In this document: piece after piece, positions 52,194-60,697 of the stretch | How the letters are laid out: each line of letters opens with the position of its first letter | Numbering within the stretch: position 1 is the first letter of the stretch | Source: Acidobacteriota bacterium | GTDB lineage: Bacteria > Acidobacteriota > Terriglobia > Bryobacterales > Bryobacteraceae | Reading direction: 5' to 3' | DNA: 64,000 bases | Assembly (NCBI GenBank): GCA_947470805.1 | Contig: CANIVU010000009.1 | Span: forward strand, 62,001-126,000 | Notes under the pieces: model-generated | Databases searched by the model: none | What the model was told of the DNA's origin: nothing | The model's input: only the letters and a program-made list of their open reading frames with translations | Translations under genes and position numbers: made by a program

Positions 52194-52661
52194 CTACTTC
52201 CCAGCTCCCGCAAGAAAATCAATAAACGCCCGAATCTCCGCGTCCACCTGATCGTGCGTATCCCCAGCCCGCTGCAATAAGGGCAACAACTTCTCCCACC
52301 GCATCAGAACAATCGAAGCACCTCGAAACAGATGCCGGAACGCCTAATACTCGCTCGACACAGTGACCAAAGATTCCGACAAAACGGCCGGTCGCCGATC
52401 CGTCCCAACCGCCATCTGCCAAAGCAACTGCTTGTGCCACGCGTCCGACGCAGGCAGCCGCCCATCCCACTCCCGCGCAATCAGCTTCAACAACTTCTCA
52501 ATCTCGGTCTAAAACGAATGCAGCATCGCACAGGCCGCCGAGCGTTCGATGACGCCCTGGGTGTCTCTCCCCTCAAGCGCCAGAAGCACCCCAAACTGCT
52601 CCCGCACCGCGGACAACTCCCCAAGCCCCAGACGCAACTTCGCCGCTAAATCACTCGACAC
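52194..52661 (-). pseudogene. Dead HEPN (HepT-like) toxin with two amber stops
   Basis: From GTG 52661 (overlapping the MNT antitoxin end by 11 nt) one frame of 156 codons runs to TAG 52194, interrupted by TAG at 52511-52509 and 52346-52344. Reading across gives SSDLAAKLRLGLGELSAVRE, AACAMLHSF-stop-TEIEKLLKLIAREWDG, and SLVTVSSEY-stop-AFRHLFRGAS, a sequence resembling HEPN-domain partners of minimal nucleotidyltransferases. The usual R-x4-6-H catalytic motif (typically RHxFRHxY) is also spoiled: RHLFRGAS lacks the second His and the Tyr. So both nonsense mutations and active-site decay are present. The paired antitoxin remains open. Confidence 0.88.
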
Positions 52662-52920
52662 AAACTAACTCCCCGCTCGCACGCAAATAGCGCACAATCG
52701 GCGTCGCATCATCCAGGTCCACCAGATCCACCGGCCTCCCCAAAATGTCCGATGCTCGGCTTACCGCCGAGAAATACACAGAAGCCGGCAAACCACTCAC
52801 CGCCATATCGACGTCCGAATCAGGCCGCAACTCACCCTTCGCCGCGGAACCAAAGACAAACACCTCCGTCGCGCCCATTCCCCGCAACAAATCAGCCGCC
52901 GCCTTCACGTCTCCACTCAT
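52651..52920 (-). CDS. Minimal nucleotidyltransferase antitoxin (MntA-like)
   Basis: An 89-residue protein with the nucleotidyltransferase signature FGSAAKGELRPDSDVDMAV (GSx10DxD, residues about 24-42) and a third acidic position in VDLVDLDDAT. Proteins of this size are MNT partners of HEPN toxins in HepT/MntA systems, where they AMPylate and silence the toxin. Its ATG overlaps the stop of the large glycosidase gene (ATGA), and the HEPN gene downstream is dead. It may persist because of that coupling or because of remaining antitoxic or other use. Confidence 0.88.
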   Translation of the reverse strand: MSGDVKAAADLLRGMGATEVFVFGSAAKGELRPDSDVDMAVSGLPASVYFSAVSRASDILGRPVDLVDLDDATPIVRYLRASGELVCVE

Positions 52921-55490
52921 TGCAACCCTCCGACTATTTCATACCACGGCGCCTCTCCCCCAATCACAAACTCCAACCCATCCACCCCCGCCCGAACCGC
53001 CAACGCCTCCCCCCTCCGTCCCGCCCCATCCAGCGGATACACCGAAATATCCGTAAACTGCGTCCGCAAAGTCACCTTCACCGGCGTCGCCATCATCCAA
53101 GTCGGCCCCGCGCCCCCATTCAAATCCCCCGAAGGCTTCCCCGCCAAATCCGCCTCAATCGTGAACCAATCCGTCGTCCCCGGATACCGCACAATCCGCT
53201 GCGCCACCGCCGGCGCCGCCGCATTCCTACTCCGCAAAACATACCCCGGATTCGTCAACAACATGCGCCCGCTCTCCGCCACCGGCAGCCCATCCAAAGC
53301 GGTCAACAACACCGTCCGGAACCCCCGCGCAGCCACCTCCACATCCATCACCCCCAGCCCGACTTTCCCAACAAACTCCCCAAAAACACCCACCGCCTGC
53401 GGCGCCGTAATTCGGAACAACCCATCAAAAGCCATCTCCCCCGTCTCCGCCACAAACGGCGACACCGGGCGTTCCAACAGCGCCTCCGGCGTCTCCGCCT
53501 CCGGGTTCGGATCAATCGCAAACCGGTACCGGAACGCGTTGTCCATCTGCACCCCATACGCCTCGTTCAAAAAAGTCCCAAAATTCCGGTTCCGCCCCTC
53601 CCGCGTAAACCGAACCCGGTCATCATAGGACACCGGAATCTTGAACAGCGACGGCCCCACCCCCACCGCCTCCGTCCGGAACAAAAACGCCGCCTGCCCA
53701 AACGTCACCCACTTCGCCCAATCCCCGTTCAAGTTAAACCCGTTCGGCACATCCGCGTCCCACCCGCGCCCATGCGAATACGCAAAATGCATCAACCCAT
53801 CCCAATCCTGAAACGCCGCAAACGCGCTCATCGGCGCCAGCAACTCATGCCCCTTCGTGTTCGGCCACGGCTGGTTGAACTCGCTCACCGTGAACGGCTT
53901 CCCCAACGGCCGCGCCGCCGCCATCGCCACCAGATTCGACAACCTCCCTCCCAAATGCGAACTGTCCCGGATCCGCCAGTCCCGCCCGTCCCACTGCACG
54001 TTCGGGAAATTGTAGTGATCCACATAGAAATGGAAATCGTGATAATCCAGTGCCGCGTGCGTGTCGATCGTCATCAACCCGCCAAAGTCCATCTGCGTCC
54101 CCGCCACTGGCACCTGCCCGCCCGTCGCCTCCCGAACCGTCGTCAACATCGCGTCCAAATACGCCTTGTCCAACGCCGCCAAAAACTCCACATAATCCCG
54201 CGCCCGCGCCGCATGCGAACCCTCCGTCCCCGGCAGCGCAATATTGCCCTGCTCCAACGACTCGGAATCCGACAACCCCCTCCGCCCCCGCCGCACAAAC
54301 CGCGCATTTCGGATCTGCACCGGCGCCGTCGAGCCCGACAACTGCACGCCCATCCGCCCCACGCCCTCAATCGCAAACCCCGCCGTATGCGCCATCGTCA
54401 CCCGCTGCCAATTCCCCGTCACCGCAATGCTCCGGTTCACCTGCTGCCGCCACGGCGACACGTCCTGCTTAATGTCCCAACTCACCGTCGCCGCCCGGTC
54501 ACTCCGAATCTCCAACTCCGCCAAATACGCGTCCCCGGCGTTCACCGTGAACCCCACCTGCTTCGCAATCACCTCGGTATCATTCCGCGTCAGGTTCAAC
54601 TGCGCCACCCCGCCCGCCAGCGGCGCAATCGTCCCCGCCGTGTTCCCATGCAGCTCCAATTGCCACTTGTCCGGCAGCAGCGATTCGCTGTCCGGCTCCG
54701 TTACCCCCCACGCCTCCCGCAGTTGCTCCGTCGCCCCATACCGCGCACTCAAAAACGTGTTCCACTGCCGCTGCATCTCCGCCCGGTACAGCCCCGTCAC
54801 CGCCCCGTCCAACTGGTTCGCCTGCAGCGCATAAAGCAACGAAGATTCGTTGTTAATCTCCACCATCGCCAGCACCGGGTCGTCCCGCAACCGCAACGCC
54901 TCAATCACCGCCGCGGCATACTCTTTCTGCAACGCCACCATCCGCGGCTGAAAGATATGCAACGGCTTCGACTGCGTCGGAATCGACGCCGCCGGCACGC
55001 CATCCGCACCCGGCCGAAACGTATACCCAACCTTCAAATTCAGGTTGACGTAAATCCCCTCCGCCTTCAGCGCGTCCAGAAACCCGCGCAACCGCTCCAC
55101 CGCCACCGGGTTCAGCGTCGGATACGGCCCCGTCGTCAACAGCGATCCCGCGTTCCCCGCATTCGAATCCGGCTGCGAATCCATATGGTGCAACCGCACC
55201 AGATTCACCCCCAGCCGCCGTAAGCGCTTCGTGATCCGCCCGGCATCCCGAGCCTCCGGAAAATTCGCTCCAAACGCCAGGTTCACCCCAAAAAACCGCA
55301 CCCGCTTGCCCGAAGTCGTAAAGAACTGCCCGTTCACCGCCGAGACCCGATCCGCCTCCGTCAACGGCGAATTCAGAAAGCTGAAATCCGCCGCCCCGCT
55401 CAGCGCGTCCTGCTCCACCCGGAACAGATACTGCCCCTCCTGCGCCCACGCGCAAACCGCCAGCAGTAACAACAACAATATCCGTGCCAT
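52917..55490 (-). CDS. Large secreted glycoside-hydrolase-like protein (clan GH-A type)
   Basis: An 857-residue protein with signal peptide MARILLLLLLAVCAWAQ. It opens with SAVNGQFFTTSGKRVRFFGV and LRRLGVNLVRLHHMDSQPD, like GH5-related TIM-barrel enzymes. VEINNESSL (about residue 205-213) supplies the Asn-Glu acid/base pair and TVSEFNQPW (about 535-543) the nucleophile Glu. An inserted beta-rich region (about 275-375, WQLELHGNTAGTIAPL to VQIRNARFVRRG) looks like a carbohydrate-binding module, and the C-terminal 250 residues form further beta domains. The target is probably a plant or microbial polysaccharide. The MNT gene begins at its stop codon. Confidence 0.82.
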   Translation of the reverse strand: MARILLLLLLAVCAWAQEGQYLFRVEQDALSGAADFSFLNSPLTEADRVSAVNGQFFTTSGKRVRFFGVNLAFGANFPEARDAGRITKRLRRLGVNLVRLHHMDSQPDSNAGNAGSLLTTGPYPTLNPVAVERLRGFLDALKAEGIYVNLNLKVGYTFRPGADGVPAASIPTQSKPLHIFQPRMVALQKEYAAAVIEALRLRDDPVLAMVEINNESSLLYALQANQLDGAVTGLYRAEMQRQWNTFLSARYGATEQLREAWGVTEPDSESLLPDKWQLELHGNTAGTIAPLAGGVAQLNLTRNDTEVIAKQVGFTVNAGDAYLAELEIRSDRAATVSWDIKQDVSPWRQQVNRSIAVTGNWQRVTMAHTAGFAIEGVGRMGVQLSGSTAPVQIRNARFVRRGRRGLSDSESLEQGNIALPGTEGSHAARARDYVEFLAALDKAYLDAMLTTVREATGGQVPVAGTQMDFGGLMTIDTHAALDYHDFHFYVDHYNFPNVQWDGRDWRIRDSSHLGGRLSNLVAMAAARPLGKPFTVSEFNQPWPNTKGHELLAPMSAFAAFQDWDGLMHFAYSHGRGWDADVPNGFNLNGDWAKWVTFGQAAFLFRTEAVGVGPSLFKIPVSYDDRVRFTREGRNRNFGTFLNEAYGVQMDNAFRYRFAIDPNPEAETPEALLERPVSPFVAETGEMAFDGLFRITAPQAVGVFGEFVGKVGLGVMDVEVAARGFRTVLLTALDGLPVAESGRMLLTNPGYVLRSRNAAAPAVAQRIVRYPGTTDWFTIEADLAGKPSGDLNGGAGPTWMMATPVKVTLRTQFTDISVYPLDGAGRRGEALAVRAGVDGLEFVIGGEAPWYEIVGGLQ

Positions 55491-55546
55491 TTCTGCCTTC
55501 AGTATAGAAACTCCCCGCCCCGTTATCCTGAAACAACAAGCCGACC

Positions 55547-56941
55547 ATGCTCTTCACCCAACAACAGCACGACCGCGCCGCCGAACTCCTCGCCCAATTC
55601 ACCCAGCGCTATCTCGAATCGCTCCCCGCCCGCCCCGTCTTTCCCGATCTCGACCGCCCCGCCCTCCGCGCCCTCAAATCCGAGCCCATGCCCCAACACG
55701 GCCAGTCGCTCGAATCCCTCTTCGAAGAACTCGAACGGGTCATCGTTCCCAACTCCACCCACACCGCCCACCCCCGCTTCCTCCCCTACGTCCAGCCCTC
55801 GCCCAACGCCATCTCCCCCTACGCCGATCACGTCGCCGCCACGCTCAATCAGAACTGCAATCTCTGGCATCTCTCCCCCGCCGCCAACGCCGTCGAACAG
55901 GCCGTCCTTCGCTGGTTCGCCGATCTCTTCGGCCTCCCCGCCACCGCCGGCGGCATCCTCACCAGCGGCGGCTCCATGGCGAATCTGGTCGCCCTCACCG
56001 CCGCTCGCGATCACGCCCTCGGCGAAAAGGCACGCACCCACGGCCTCCAAGCCAGCCGCGCCCCGCTCGTCCTCTACACCTCCGACGAAATCCACTCCAG
56101 CATCGATAAGGCTGTCTCCATCCTCGGCCTCGGCACCCAGTACCTCCGCCATATCCCCACCGACGAACACTTCCGCATCCGGCTCGATCTCCTCGCCGAC
56201 GCCATCACCGCCGACCGCGCCGCCGGCCGCATCCCCTTCTGCGTCGCCGCCAGCGCCGGCACCGTCACCACCGGCGCCATCGATCCCATCGAAGACCTCG
56301 CCCGCCTCTGCCGCCAGCACCAACTCTGGCTCCACATCGACGGTGCCTACGGCGCCCTAAGCGCCTTGAGCAGCCGCTTCCAACCCCAGCTCTCCGCCCT
56401 CGCCCTTGCCGACTCGGTCTCCCTCGATCCCCACAAATTCCTCTTCTGCGCCTACGAAGCCGGCTGCGTCCTCGTTCGCGACCGCCGCCATCTCCACCAC
56501 TCCTTCAACGCCCACCCCAGCTACCTGACGATGTCGGAGGACCCGGACTTCATCGATTTCGCCAACCACGGCCCGCAACTCTCCCGCGCCTTCAAGGCGC
56601 TGAAGGTCTGGTGGTCGCTGAAGCACTTCGGCGCCGCCGCCTATGCGCAGGTGATCGAACGCATGCACGACCTGGCGTTGTACATGGGTGCGCAAATCGA
56701 AGCCCGCGAAGAGTTCGAACTCCTAGCCCCGGTCGTCTTCAACTGCGTCTGCTTCCGCCTCCGCGGCGAGGACGACGACGCCAACCGCCGCGCGCTGAAG
56801 CAGCTGGTGGACTCCGGCCTGGCGTTCCTGGGCCCGGCCTACGTCAAGGGCCGCAACGGTCTCCGCGCCTGCTTCATGAATCTCCGGACCACCGAAGCCG
56901 ACGTGGATCTGATCCTCGACAGGCTGGCCCGGCGGCCCTAA
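55547..56941 (+). CDS. PLP-dependent aromatic-amino-acid-decarboxylase-like enzyme
   Basis: A 464-residue group II decarboxylase. Features in order: HPRFLPYVQPSP (about residues 73-84), NLWHLSPAANAVEQAVLRWF, the PLP-phosphate loop GGILTSGGSMANLVAL, a His stacking position in DEIHSSIDKA, HIDGAYGAL (PLP-binding Asp) and the Schiff-base Lys in SVSLDPHKFLFCAYEAGC (about residue 297). The C-terminal RNGLRACFMNLRTTEADVD is typical. It decarboxylates an aromatic amino acid or glutamate/2,4-diaminobutyrate-like substrate in the cytoplasm; specificity cannot be fixed. It is followed 32 nt later by a small unknown gene. Confidence 0.92.
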   Translation: MLFTQQQHDRAAELLAQFTQRYLESLPARPVFPDLDRPALRALKSEPMPQHGQSLESLFEELERVIVPNSTHTAHPRFLPYVQPSPNAISPYADHVAATLNQNCNLWHLSPAANAVEQAVLRWFADLFGLPATAGGILTSGGSMANLVALTAARDHALGEKARTHGLQASRAPLVLYTSDEIHSSIDKAVSILGLGTQYLRHIPTDEHFRIRLDLLADAITADRAAGRIPFCVAASAGTVTTGAIDPIEDLARLCRQHQLWLHIDGAYGALSALSSRFQPQLSALALADSVSLDPHKFLFCAYEAGCVLVRDRRHLHHSFNAHPSYLTMSEDPDFIDFANHGPQLSRAFKALKVWWSLKHFGAAAYAQVIERMHDLALYMGAQIEAREEFELLAPVVFNCVCFRLRGEDDDANRRALKQLVDSGLAFLGPAYVKGRNGLRACFMNLRTTEADVDLILDRLARRP

Positions 56942-56973
56942 TCTTTTCGGCCCGTTCTGCCGATGAAAAGCAC

Positions 56974-57405
56974 ATGGATTGGAAACAGCCAGAAGGCCTC
57001 CGCCGGCACTGGCTCTTGGAGGAGCTGGACGGAGAACTGTTGTTCCAGCAAATGCCTATCGGCGCGGCGCAAGGGCGCATGGGCGACGATGTCTACGAAC
57101 TGCGCGATAACGGCCTGCTCCGCAAGCGGCGCACGCTGGCGGCGGATGGCGCGGTGCTGGCGACGCTCGAAGAACGGGCCGCCGGCGGTGGCGGCACGCT
57201 GCGCCTCGGCGACGCCGAGTACATCTGGAAACCCGTCAACCTGATGGGCACCCGCTGGGCACTGCGGGATGCCGAGGGCCAGACGCTGTTCGCCTACACC
57301 GTGAAGCCCGGCCTAGTAAAAGGCGTCCACGTCGAACTCGGCTCGGCCCCGCCGGAAACGCTCGGCATCCCGATGCTGCTCTGCTGGTACGCGATGGTCC
57401 TGTAA
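56974..57405 (+). CDS. Hypothetical LURP-one-like/tubby-like small protein
   Basis: A 143-residue protein starting MDWKQPEGLRRHWLLEELDG. It consists of alternating short strands: LLFQQMPIGAAQGRM, VYELRDNGLLRKRRTLAA, TLRLGDAEYIWKPVNLMG, RWALRDAEGQTLFAYTVKPG and VHVELGSAPPETLGIPMLL. The repeated strand pairs with an (A/L)-x-D-A-x-G turn loosely recall LURP-one/scramblase-type barrels, but that is weak; no secretion signal is present and no catalytic motif is visible. It follows the PLP decarboxylase on the same strand and precedes the 103-bp tandem array. A longer frame exists upstream but overlaps the decarboxylase. Confidence 0.6.
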   Translation: MDWKQPEGLRRHWLLEELDGELLFQQMPIGAAQGRMGDDVYELRDNGLLRKRRTLAADGAVLATLEERAAGGGGTLRLGDAEYIWKPVNLMGTRWALRDAEGQTLFAYTVKPGLVKGVHVELGSAPPETLGIPMLLCWYAMVL

Positions 57406-57450
57406 CCCAGCCCCGTCCCCTGCGCGACCGGCCCCAACCCCGTACATCCC

Positions 57451-57825
57451 GCTGCGCCCGCAACCGCACTGTAGAGCGTCACTCCGGCCTACACCCCGGG
57501 CATCCAAACGCGGCACTGCGGTTACGCGAAGGTGCTCAAAACCAGTCCGCGCTCCGCTGCGCCCGCAACCGCACTGTAGAGCGTCACTCCGGCCCAGCCC
57601 CGGCATGCCAATGCGACACTGCGGTTACGCGAAGGTGCTCAAAGCCAGCCCGCGCTCCGCTGCGCCCGCAACCGCACTGTAGAGCGCCACTGCGGCCCAG
57701 CCCCGGCATTACAATGCGACACTGCGGTTATGCGACGGTGCTCAAAGCCAGCCCGCGCTCCGCTGCGTCCGCAACCGCAGCGTAGAGCAACACTCCGGCC
57801 CACCTACGGCATCCAAACGCGGAGG
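57451..57825 (+). repeat. Intergenic tandem array of ~103-bp units
   Basis: Units starting GCTGCGCCCGCAACCGCACT occur at 57451, 57556, 57659 and 57762 (105, 103 and 103 bp apart), the last partial. Each contains GCAACCGCA and, about 60 bases on, TGCGGTTACGCGAAGGTGCT, which can pair as a long-range stem. The array fills the gap between convergent genes; 57406-57450 is a degenerate start of the same sequence. Confidence 0.9.
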
Positions 57826-59040
57826 CTATGATGCTGTAACGCGGTAGCGCATCCCGTCGCCTTCCCAGCCGTCGTTGTGCGCGAACAGGCGCGTCATGTA
57901 CAGCACGATCTCGTGCGTCACCCGGTCCTCGTGGGCGTAGAAGTTGGAAAGCGTCAGAATCTCGTGCTCGCCCGGCTGCCGCGTGTCGATCTGCCGCAGC
58001 GTCGCCTGCTTCAGTAACCCGCTGGCCTTGTCCACCTCGGCGATCACGAATGGGTACCGCGGCCGATTGCCCTTCGGGTTCTCCGGCGTGATGTTGCCCA
58101 GCCAGTACAGCTTCCCGTTCGAATGCGGCACCAGAAAGCTACAACTGCTCGGCGAAAAGAAGTGCCCGCCGTCGCTCCACGTCCACGGCTTAGCGGCCGG
58201 AAACGTCCGGCCGCCATCGGTGGACAGGCTGTACCACTTGTAGCCGGGCAGCTTGGTGTTCTTATCATTCGACCCGCGCATCACCATTAGCACGCGTTTC
58301 TCATCGAGAAACGCCAAAGTGGGCTCCACCATCCCGCGCGTCGTCACCGCCGGGTCGCCCTGGACGATGTTCGACATCGTCCACTCCAGGTCGCCGTTCT
58401 TCCACCGGCCATGAATCACAGCCGAGTCCGACCAAGTGTACCCGCCGCCGGGGTTAAAGAGCTTGCCGTCCTTCGCCGGAAAGATCTCCAATGGCACCAG
58501 GATGTCGCCGTTCGGCGCCGTGATCGGGGCCGAGCCGTGGTCGCCCAGCATGAAGCCGTTCCGGCCCAGCTCACTGCCCGGGATGGGATGCGTGGCGTCG
58601 AAGCCGGGCCCTTTATGAATCATCTGGCGCGCCGGACCGCCATCGATGGAATAGTAGACGCCGTAGCGGCGCAGACCCTCCAGCGGATCGTCGGTGGGCA
58701 GCACGGCTTCCATCCAGAACTCCAGCAGCCGCTTCGATTTCGGATCGACGTAGCCGGCGCGCGGGTGCTTGCGCCAGGTGCCATTCGCGCGCTTCTCGCC
58801 GGTCTTCGATTCGACCGGCGCCGACCACGTCGCGCCGTTATCCTTCGACGTCCGGCGGAACACGGTGTCGATCGTGTCGGACCGCGACCAGCGCTGTTCC
58901 AGGCTCACCATTTCCAAGCCCGTCGGCTTGGCGTAGTAGGCGATGCCCATGATGGCCGTGCCCTTCCCGGGCGACTTCATGAAGACGGCGGGCGGCTGGG
59001 CGGCGGCGGCGAGCGAGGCGAGGAAATAGCGGCGAAGCAT
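57826..59040 (-). CDS. Secreted sialidase/BNR-like beta-propeller protein
   Basis: A 404-residue protein starting MLRRYFLASLAAAAQ at ATG 59040 (a longer frame upstream is antisense to the WYL gene). It has Asp-box motifs of the sialidase fold, SKDNGATW (about residue 63-70) and STDGGRTF (about 270-277), and TWSDSAVIHGRW, VMVMRGSNDKN and a PSSCSFLVPH segment typical of the BNR/neuraminidase-like superfamily used in secreted acidobacterial enzymes. The RIP-type motif is not obvious, so substrate may not be sialic acid. It begins 10 nt after the stop of the WYL regulator gene on the same strand. Confidence 0.83.
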   Translation of the reverse strand: MLRRYFLASLAAAAQPPAVFMKSPGKGTAIMGIAYYAKPTGLEMVSLEQRWSRSDTIDTVFRRTSKDNGATWSAPVESKTGEKRANGTWRKHPRAGYVDPKSKRLLEFWMEAVLPTDDPLEGLRRYGVYYSIDGGPARQMIHKGPGFDATHPIPGSELGRNGFMLGDHGSAPITAPNGDILVPLEIFPAKDGKLFNPGGGYTWSDSAVIHGRWKNGDLEWTMSNIVQGDPAVTTRGMVEPTLAFLDEKRVLMVMRGSNDKNTKLPGYKWYSLSTDGGRTFPAAKPWTWSDGGHFFSPSSCSFLVPHSNGKLYWLGNITPENPKGNRPRYPFVIAEVDKASGLLKQATLRQIDTRQPGEHEILTLSNFYAHEDRVTHEIVLYMTRLFAHNDGWEGDGMRYRVTAS

Positions 59041-59050
59041 CCCCAACAGC

Positions 59051-59728
59051 TTACGACTCTTCGGCGTGGCGGATGTAGTCGTCGGGCGTGCGCGAGTAGG
59101 TGGAATCGGTAAGGATGGTGAGCGCGGTGATGCGGTCCAGACGGAAAGTCCGGAAGCCCCCGCGCAGTTCGCACCAGGCGCCGAGCGTCCACGTTTTGCC
59201 CCAAAAATAAAGACCCAGCGGTTCGACGATGCGCGCGGTGGGCGCGGCATCGTCCTCGGCTTTGCGGTAGGTGATCGAGACTTTGTGCCGGTCGCGCATG
59301 GCGGCGCGCAACTCGCGCATCCAGGCCTTCGTCTCGCGGGTGACGGAGAAGCTGGGCGCGAAGAGGAACTGGCGATTTGCCTCCTCGCGGAGCTTCGGGG
59401 GCAGGACGTTTTCGATGCGGCTGAGCGCACTTGCGGCCGCGTTGGCCAGCGCGTCGTCCGCCCAACCCTGGACGATCTGCGCGCCGAGGCGGAGGGCTTG
59501 CAACTCTTCGGCGGTGAACATGAGCGGCGGGAGGTCGAAGCCGGGTTTCAGACGGTAGCCGACGCCGGCTTCGCCTTCGATGGGCACGCCGGAAAGGGAA
59601 AGGTCCTGGACGTCGCGATAGACGGTGCGTTCGGAAACTTCGAGCGAACGGGCGAGCTCCGCCGCCGTCACGGTGCGACGGCGGCGGAGCAACTGGACGA
59701 GTTGGAAAAGCCGGTCAGCTCGTCGCAT
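59051..59728 (-). CDS. YafY-type HTH/WYL transcriptional regulator
   Basis: A 225-residue regulator starting MRRADRLFQLVQLLRRRRTV at ATG 59728. Residues 1-60 form a DeoR-like winged helix (TAAELARSLEVSERTVYRDV is the recognition region). The C-terminal WYL part has RIVEPLGLYFWGKTWTLGAW and RTFRLDRITAL, with W-G-K-x-W-x-L-G-A-W in place of the classic WYL triplet. Such regulators respond to nucleic acid or small ligands. Its start overlaps the VOC protein gene end by 14 nt, so both are expressed together; it may control this unit. Confidence 0.9.
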   Translation of the reverse strand: MRRADRLFQLVQLLRRRRTVTAAELARSLEVSERTVYRDVQDLSLSGVPIEGEAGVGYRLKPGFDLPPLMFTAEELQALRLGAQIVQGWADDALANAAASALSRIENVLPPKLREEANRQFLFAPSFSVTRETKAWMRELRAAMRDRHKVSITYRKAEDDAAPTARIVEPLGLYFWGKTWTLGAWCELRGGFRTFRLDRITALTILTDSTYSRTPDDYIRHAEES

Positions 59729-60110
59729 GGGCGCGCAGGAACTCCTCGCTGGGCGGGATGGACTGGCTGAGGTTGACGCCGAAGCCGTTCGGGTCGCGGA
59801 CAACGAAGCAGCGCTCGCCCCAGGGCTTGTCCTCGGGAGCAGCGTCGAGCGTGGCGCCGCCGGCCTGCAGGCGGGCGTATTCAGCGTCGGCGCTTTCGAC
59901 GCCGAGCGAGAGCCAGACGCCATTCGCGGGAACGGCGGGCGCTTCCGGTTTGGCCGCCATCAGGCCGAGCTCCACCGGGCCATTCTTCAGGTGAATGTAC
60001 CAGTCGGAAACGAAGATGGGCGTAAAGCCCAGCTGGGCGACGTAGAAGTCGCGGGAGGCCGGGAGGCGGTCGGTGATGATGCCGAGGTCTTTGAGTTGTG
60101 TGATCTGCAT
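59715..60110 (-). CDS. VOC-superfamily protein (glyoxalase/bleomycin-resistance-like)
   Basis: A 131-residue single VOC module pair: LKDLGIITDRLPASRDFYVA with FTPIFVSDWYIHLKNGPVEL in the first half, GVWLSLGVESADAEYARLQA and ERCFVVRDPNGFGVNLSQ in the second. The family's metal positions would be His/Gln/Glu; here the D-P-N-G-F-G-V-N-L end lacks the usual final Glu, so it may bind ligands without enzymatic turnover. It is upstream of the YafY-type regulator with a 14-nt overlap. VOC-WYL pairs are common in soil bacteria and may sense or sequester small toxic compounds. Confidence 0.87.
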   Translation of the reverse strand: MQITQLKDLGIITDRLPASRDFYVAQLGFTPIFVSDWYIHLKNGPVELGLMAAKPEAPAVPANGVWLSLGVESADAEYARLQAGGATLDAAPEDKPWGERCFVVRDPNGFGVNLSQSIPPSEEFLRAHATS

Positions 60111-60130
60111 GAAGGCAGTATGCCGGGGGG

Positions 60131-60154
60131 CTCCTGACAGCGTGGTGTCAGGAG
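60131..60154 (+). terminator. Stem-loop between the VOC gene and the lipoprotein gene
   Basis: CTCCTGAC (60131-60138) and GTCAGGAG (60147-60154) pair around an 8-nt loop, one base after the lipoprotein gene's stop (read on the minus strand). There is no T-run, so a REP-like element is as likely as a terminator. Confidence 0.55.
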
Positions 60155-60155
60155 A

Positions 60156-60668
60156 CTACGGAAGAAATTGCGGTTTCAGCACGCCTTTCAGCTGGCTGTA
60201 GGGCGTCTCGGCGCCGTTGTAGATGATGCCGTTCGCCAGCAGGCCGAGGTTAGGTTCGCCGCTGGGCGGGAGTTTGCCGGGTTCGACGATGTCGTCGAAC
60301 TCCAGGCGGCGGCCGGACCTCAGAACGTACACCTCGTAGAACACGCCGTCCAGCGTCTGGCAGCGGGTTGTCACCAGGTCGGCGGTCTGGTGGGCGATCG
60401 TTGTGATGCTTTCGCGCTTGAGATCGGTGACGAGCTTGTCGCCGCCGACGTTCTTGGCGAACTCCTCCAGCGGGATGGGCGAGTCTTCCACCTTCTCCAA
60501 ACGGATGAGGGCGGATTCGGCGATCTGCTTGTTCAGCTTTTCCGGAGCGCCGGGGATTTCGGGGTATTCGAGTTTCAGCGAATAGTTGGAGCCCGTCTTT
60601 GTGATTGTCTTGGTGGAGCTGCAGGCGGCGAGGGTTAGGAGGGATAGGGCAAGGTATAGGCGTTGCAT
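60156..60668 (-). CDS. Small lipoprotein with a DUF3298/RsiV-like domain
   Basis: A 170-residue lipoprotein. MQRLYLALSLLTLAACSS gives lipobox LAAC at residues 13-16. The mature part includes YSLKLEYPEIPGAPEKLNKQ (in the manner of DUF4163/RsiV N-terminal segments), a helix with DKLVTDLKRESITTIAHQT, GVFYEVYVLRSGRRLEFDDI, then EPNLGLLANGIIYNG and LKGVLKPQFLP. The L-x-F-D-D-I strand resembles the DUF3298 core. It is likely anchored to a membrane facing the periplasm. Function unknown. It is divergent from the gluconate dehydrogenase subunit-like gene with a 29-bp gap. Confidence 0.68.
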   Translation of the reverse strand: MQRLYLALSLLTLAACSSTKTITKTGSNYSLKLEYPEIPGAPEKLNKQIAESALIRLEKVEDSPIPLEEFAKNVGGDKLVTDLKRESITTIAHQTADLVTTRCQTLDGVFYEVYVLRSGRRLEFDDIVEPGKLPPSGEPNLGLLANGIIYNGAETPYSQLKGVLKPQFLP

Positions 60669-60697
60669 CCCTTTCAGTGATAGCATGAGGTTTCGAT

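Noticed and set aside
52752-55223. 823-codon open frame opposite the glycosidase gene
   Set aside because: It is arginine-, proline- and histidine-rich with no motifs and lies exactly antisense to a gene with a signal peptide and catalytic motifs; long antisense frames are expected at this GC content.
57451-57825. Considered as a CRISPR array
   Set aside because: Whole 103-bp units are repeated; there are no short repeats separated by unique spacers and no cas genes.
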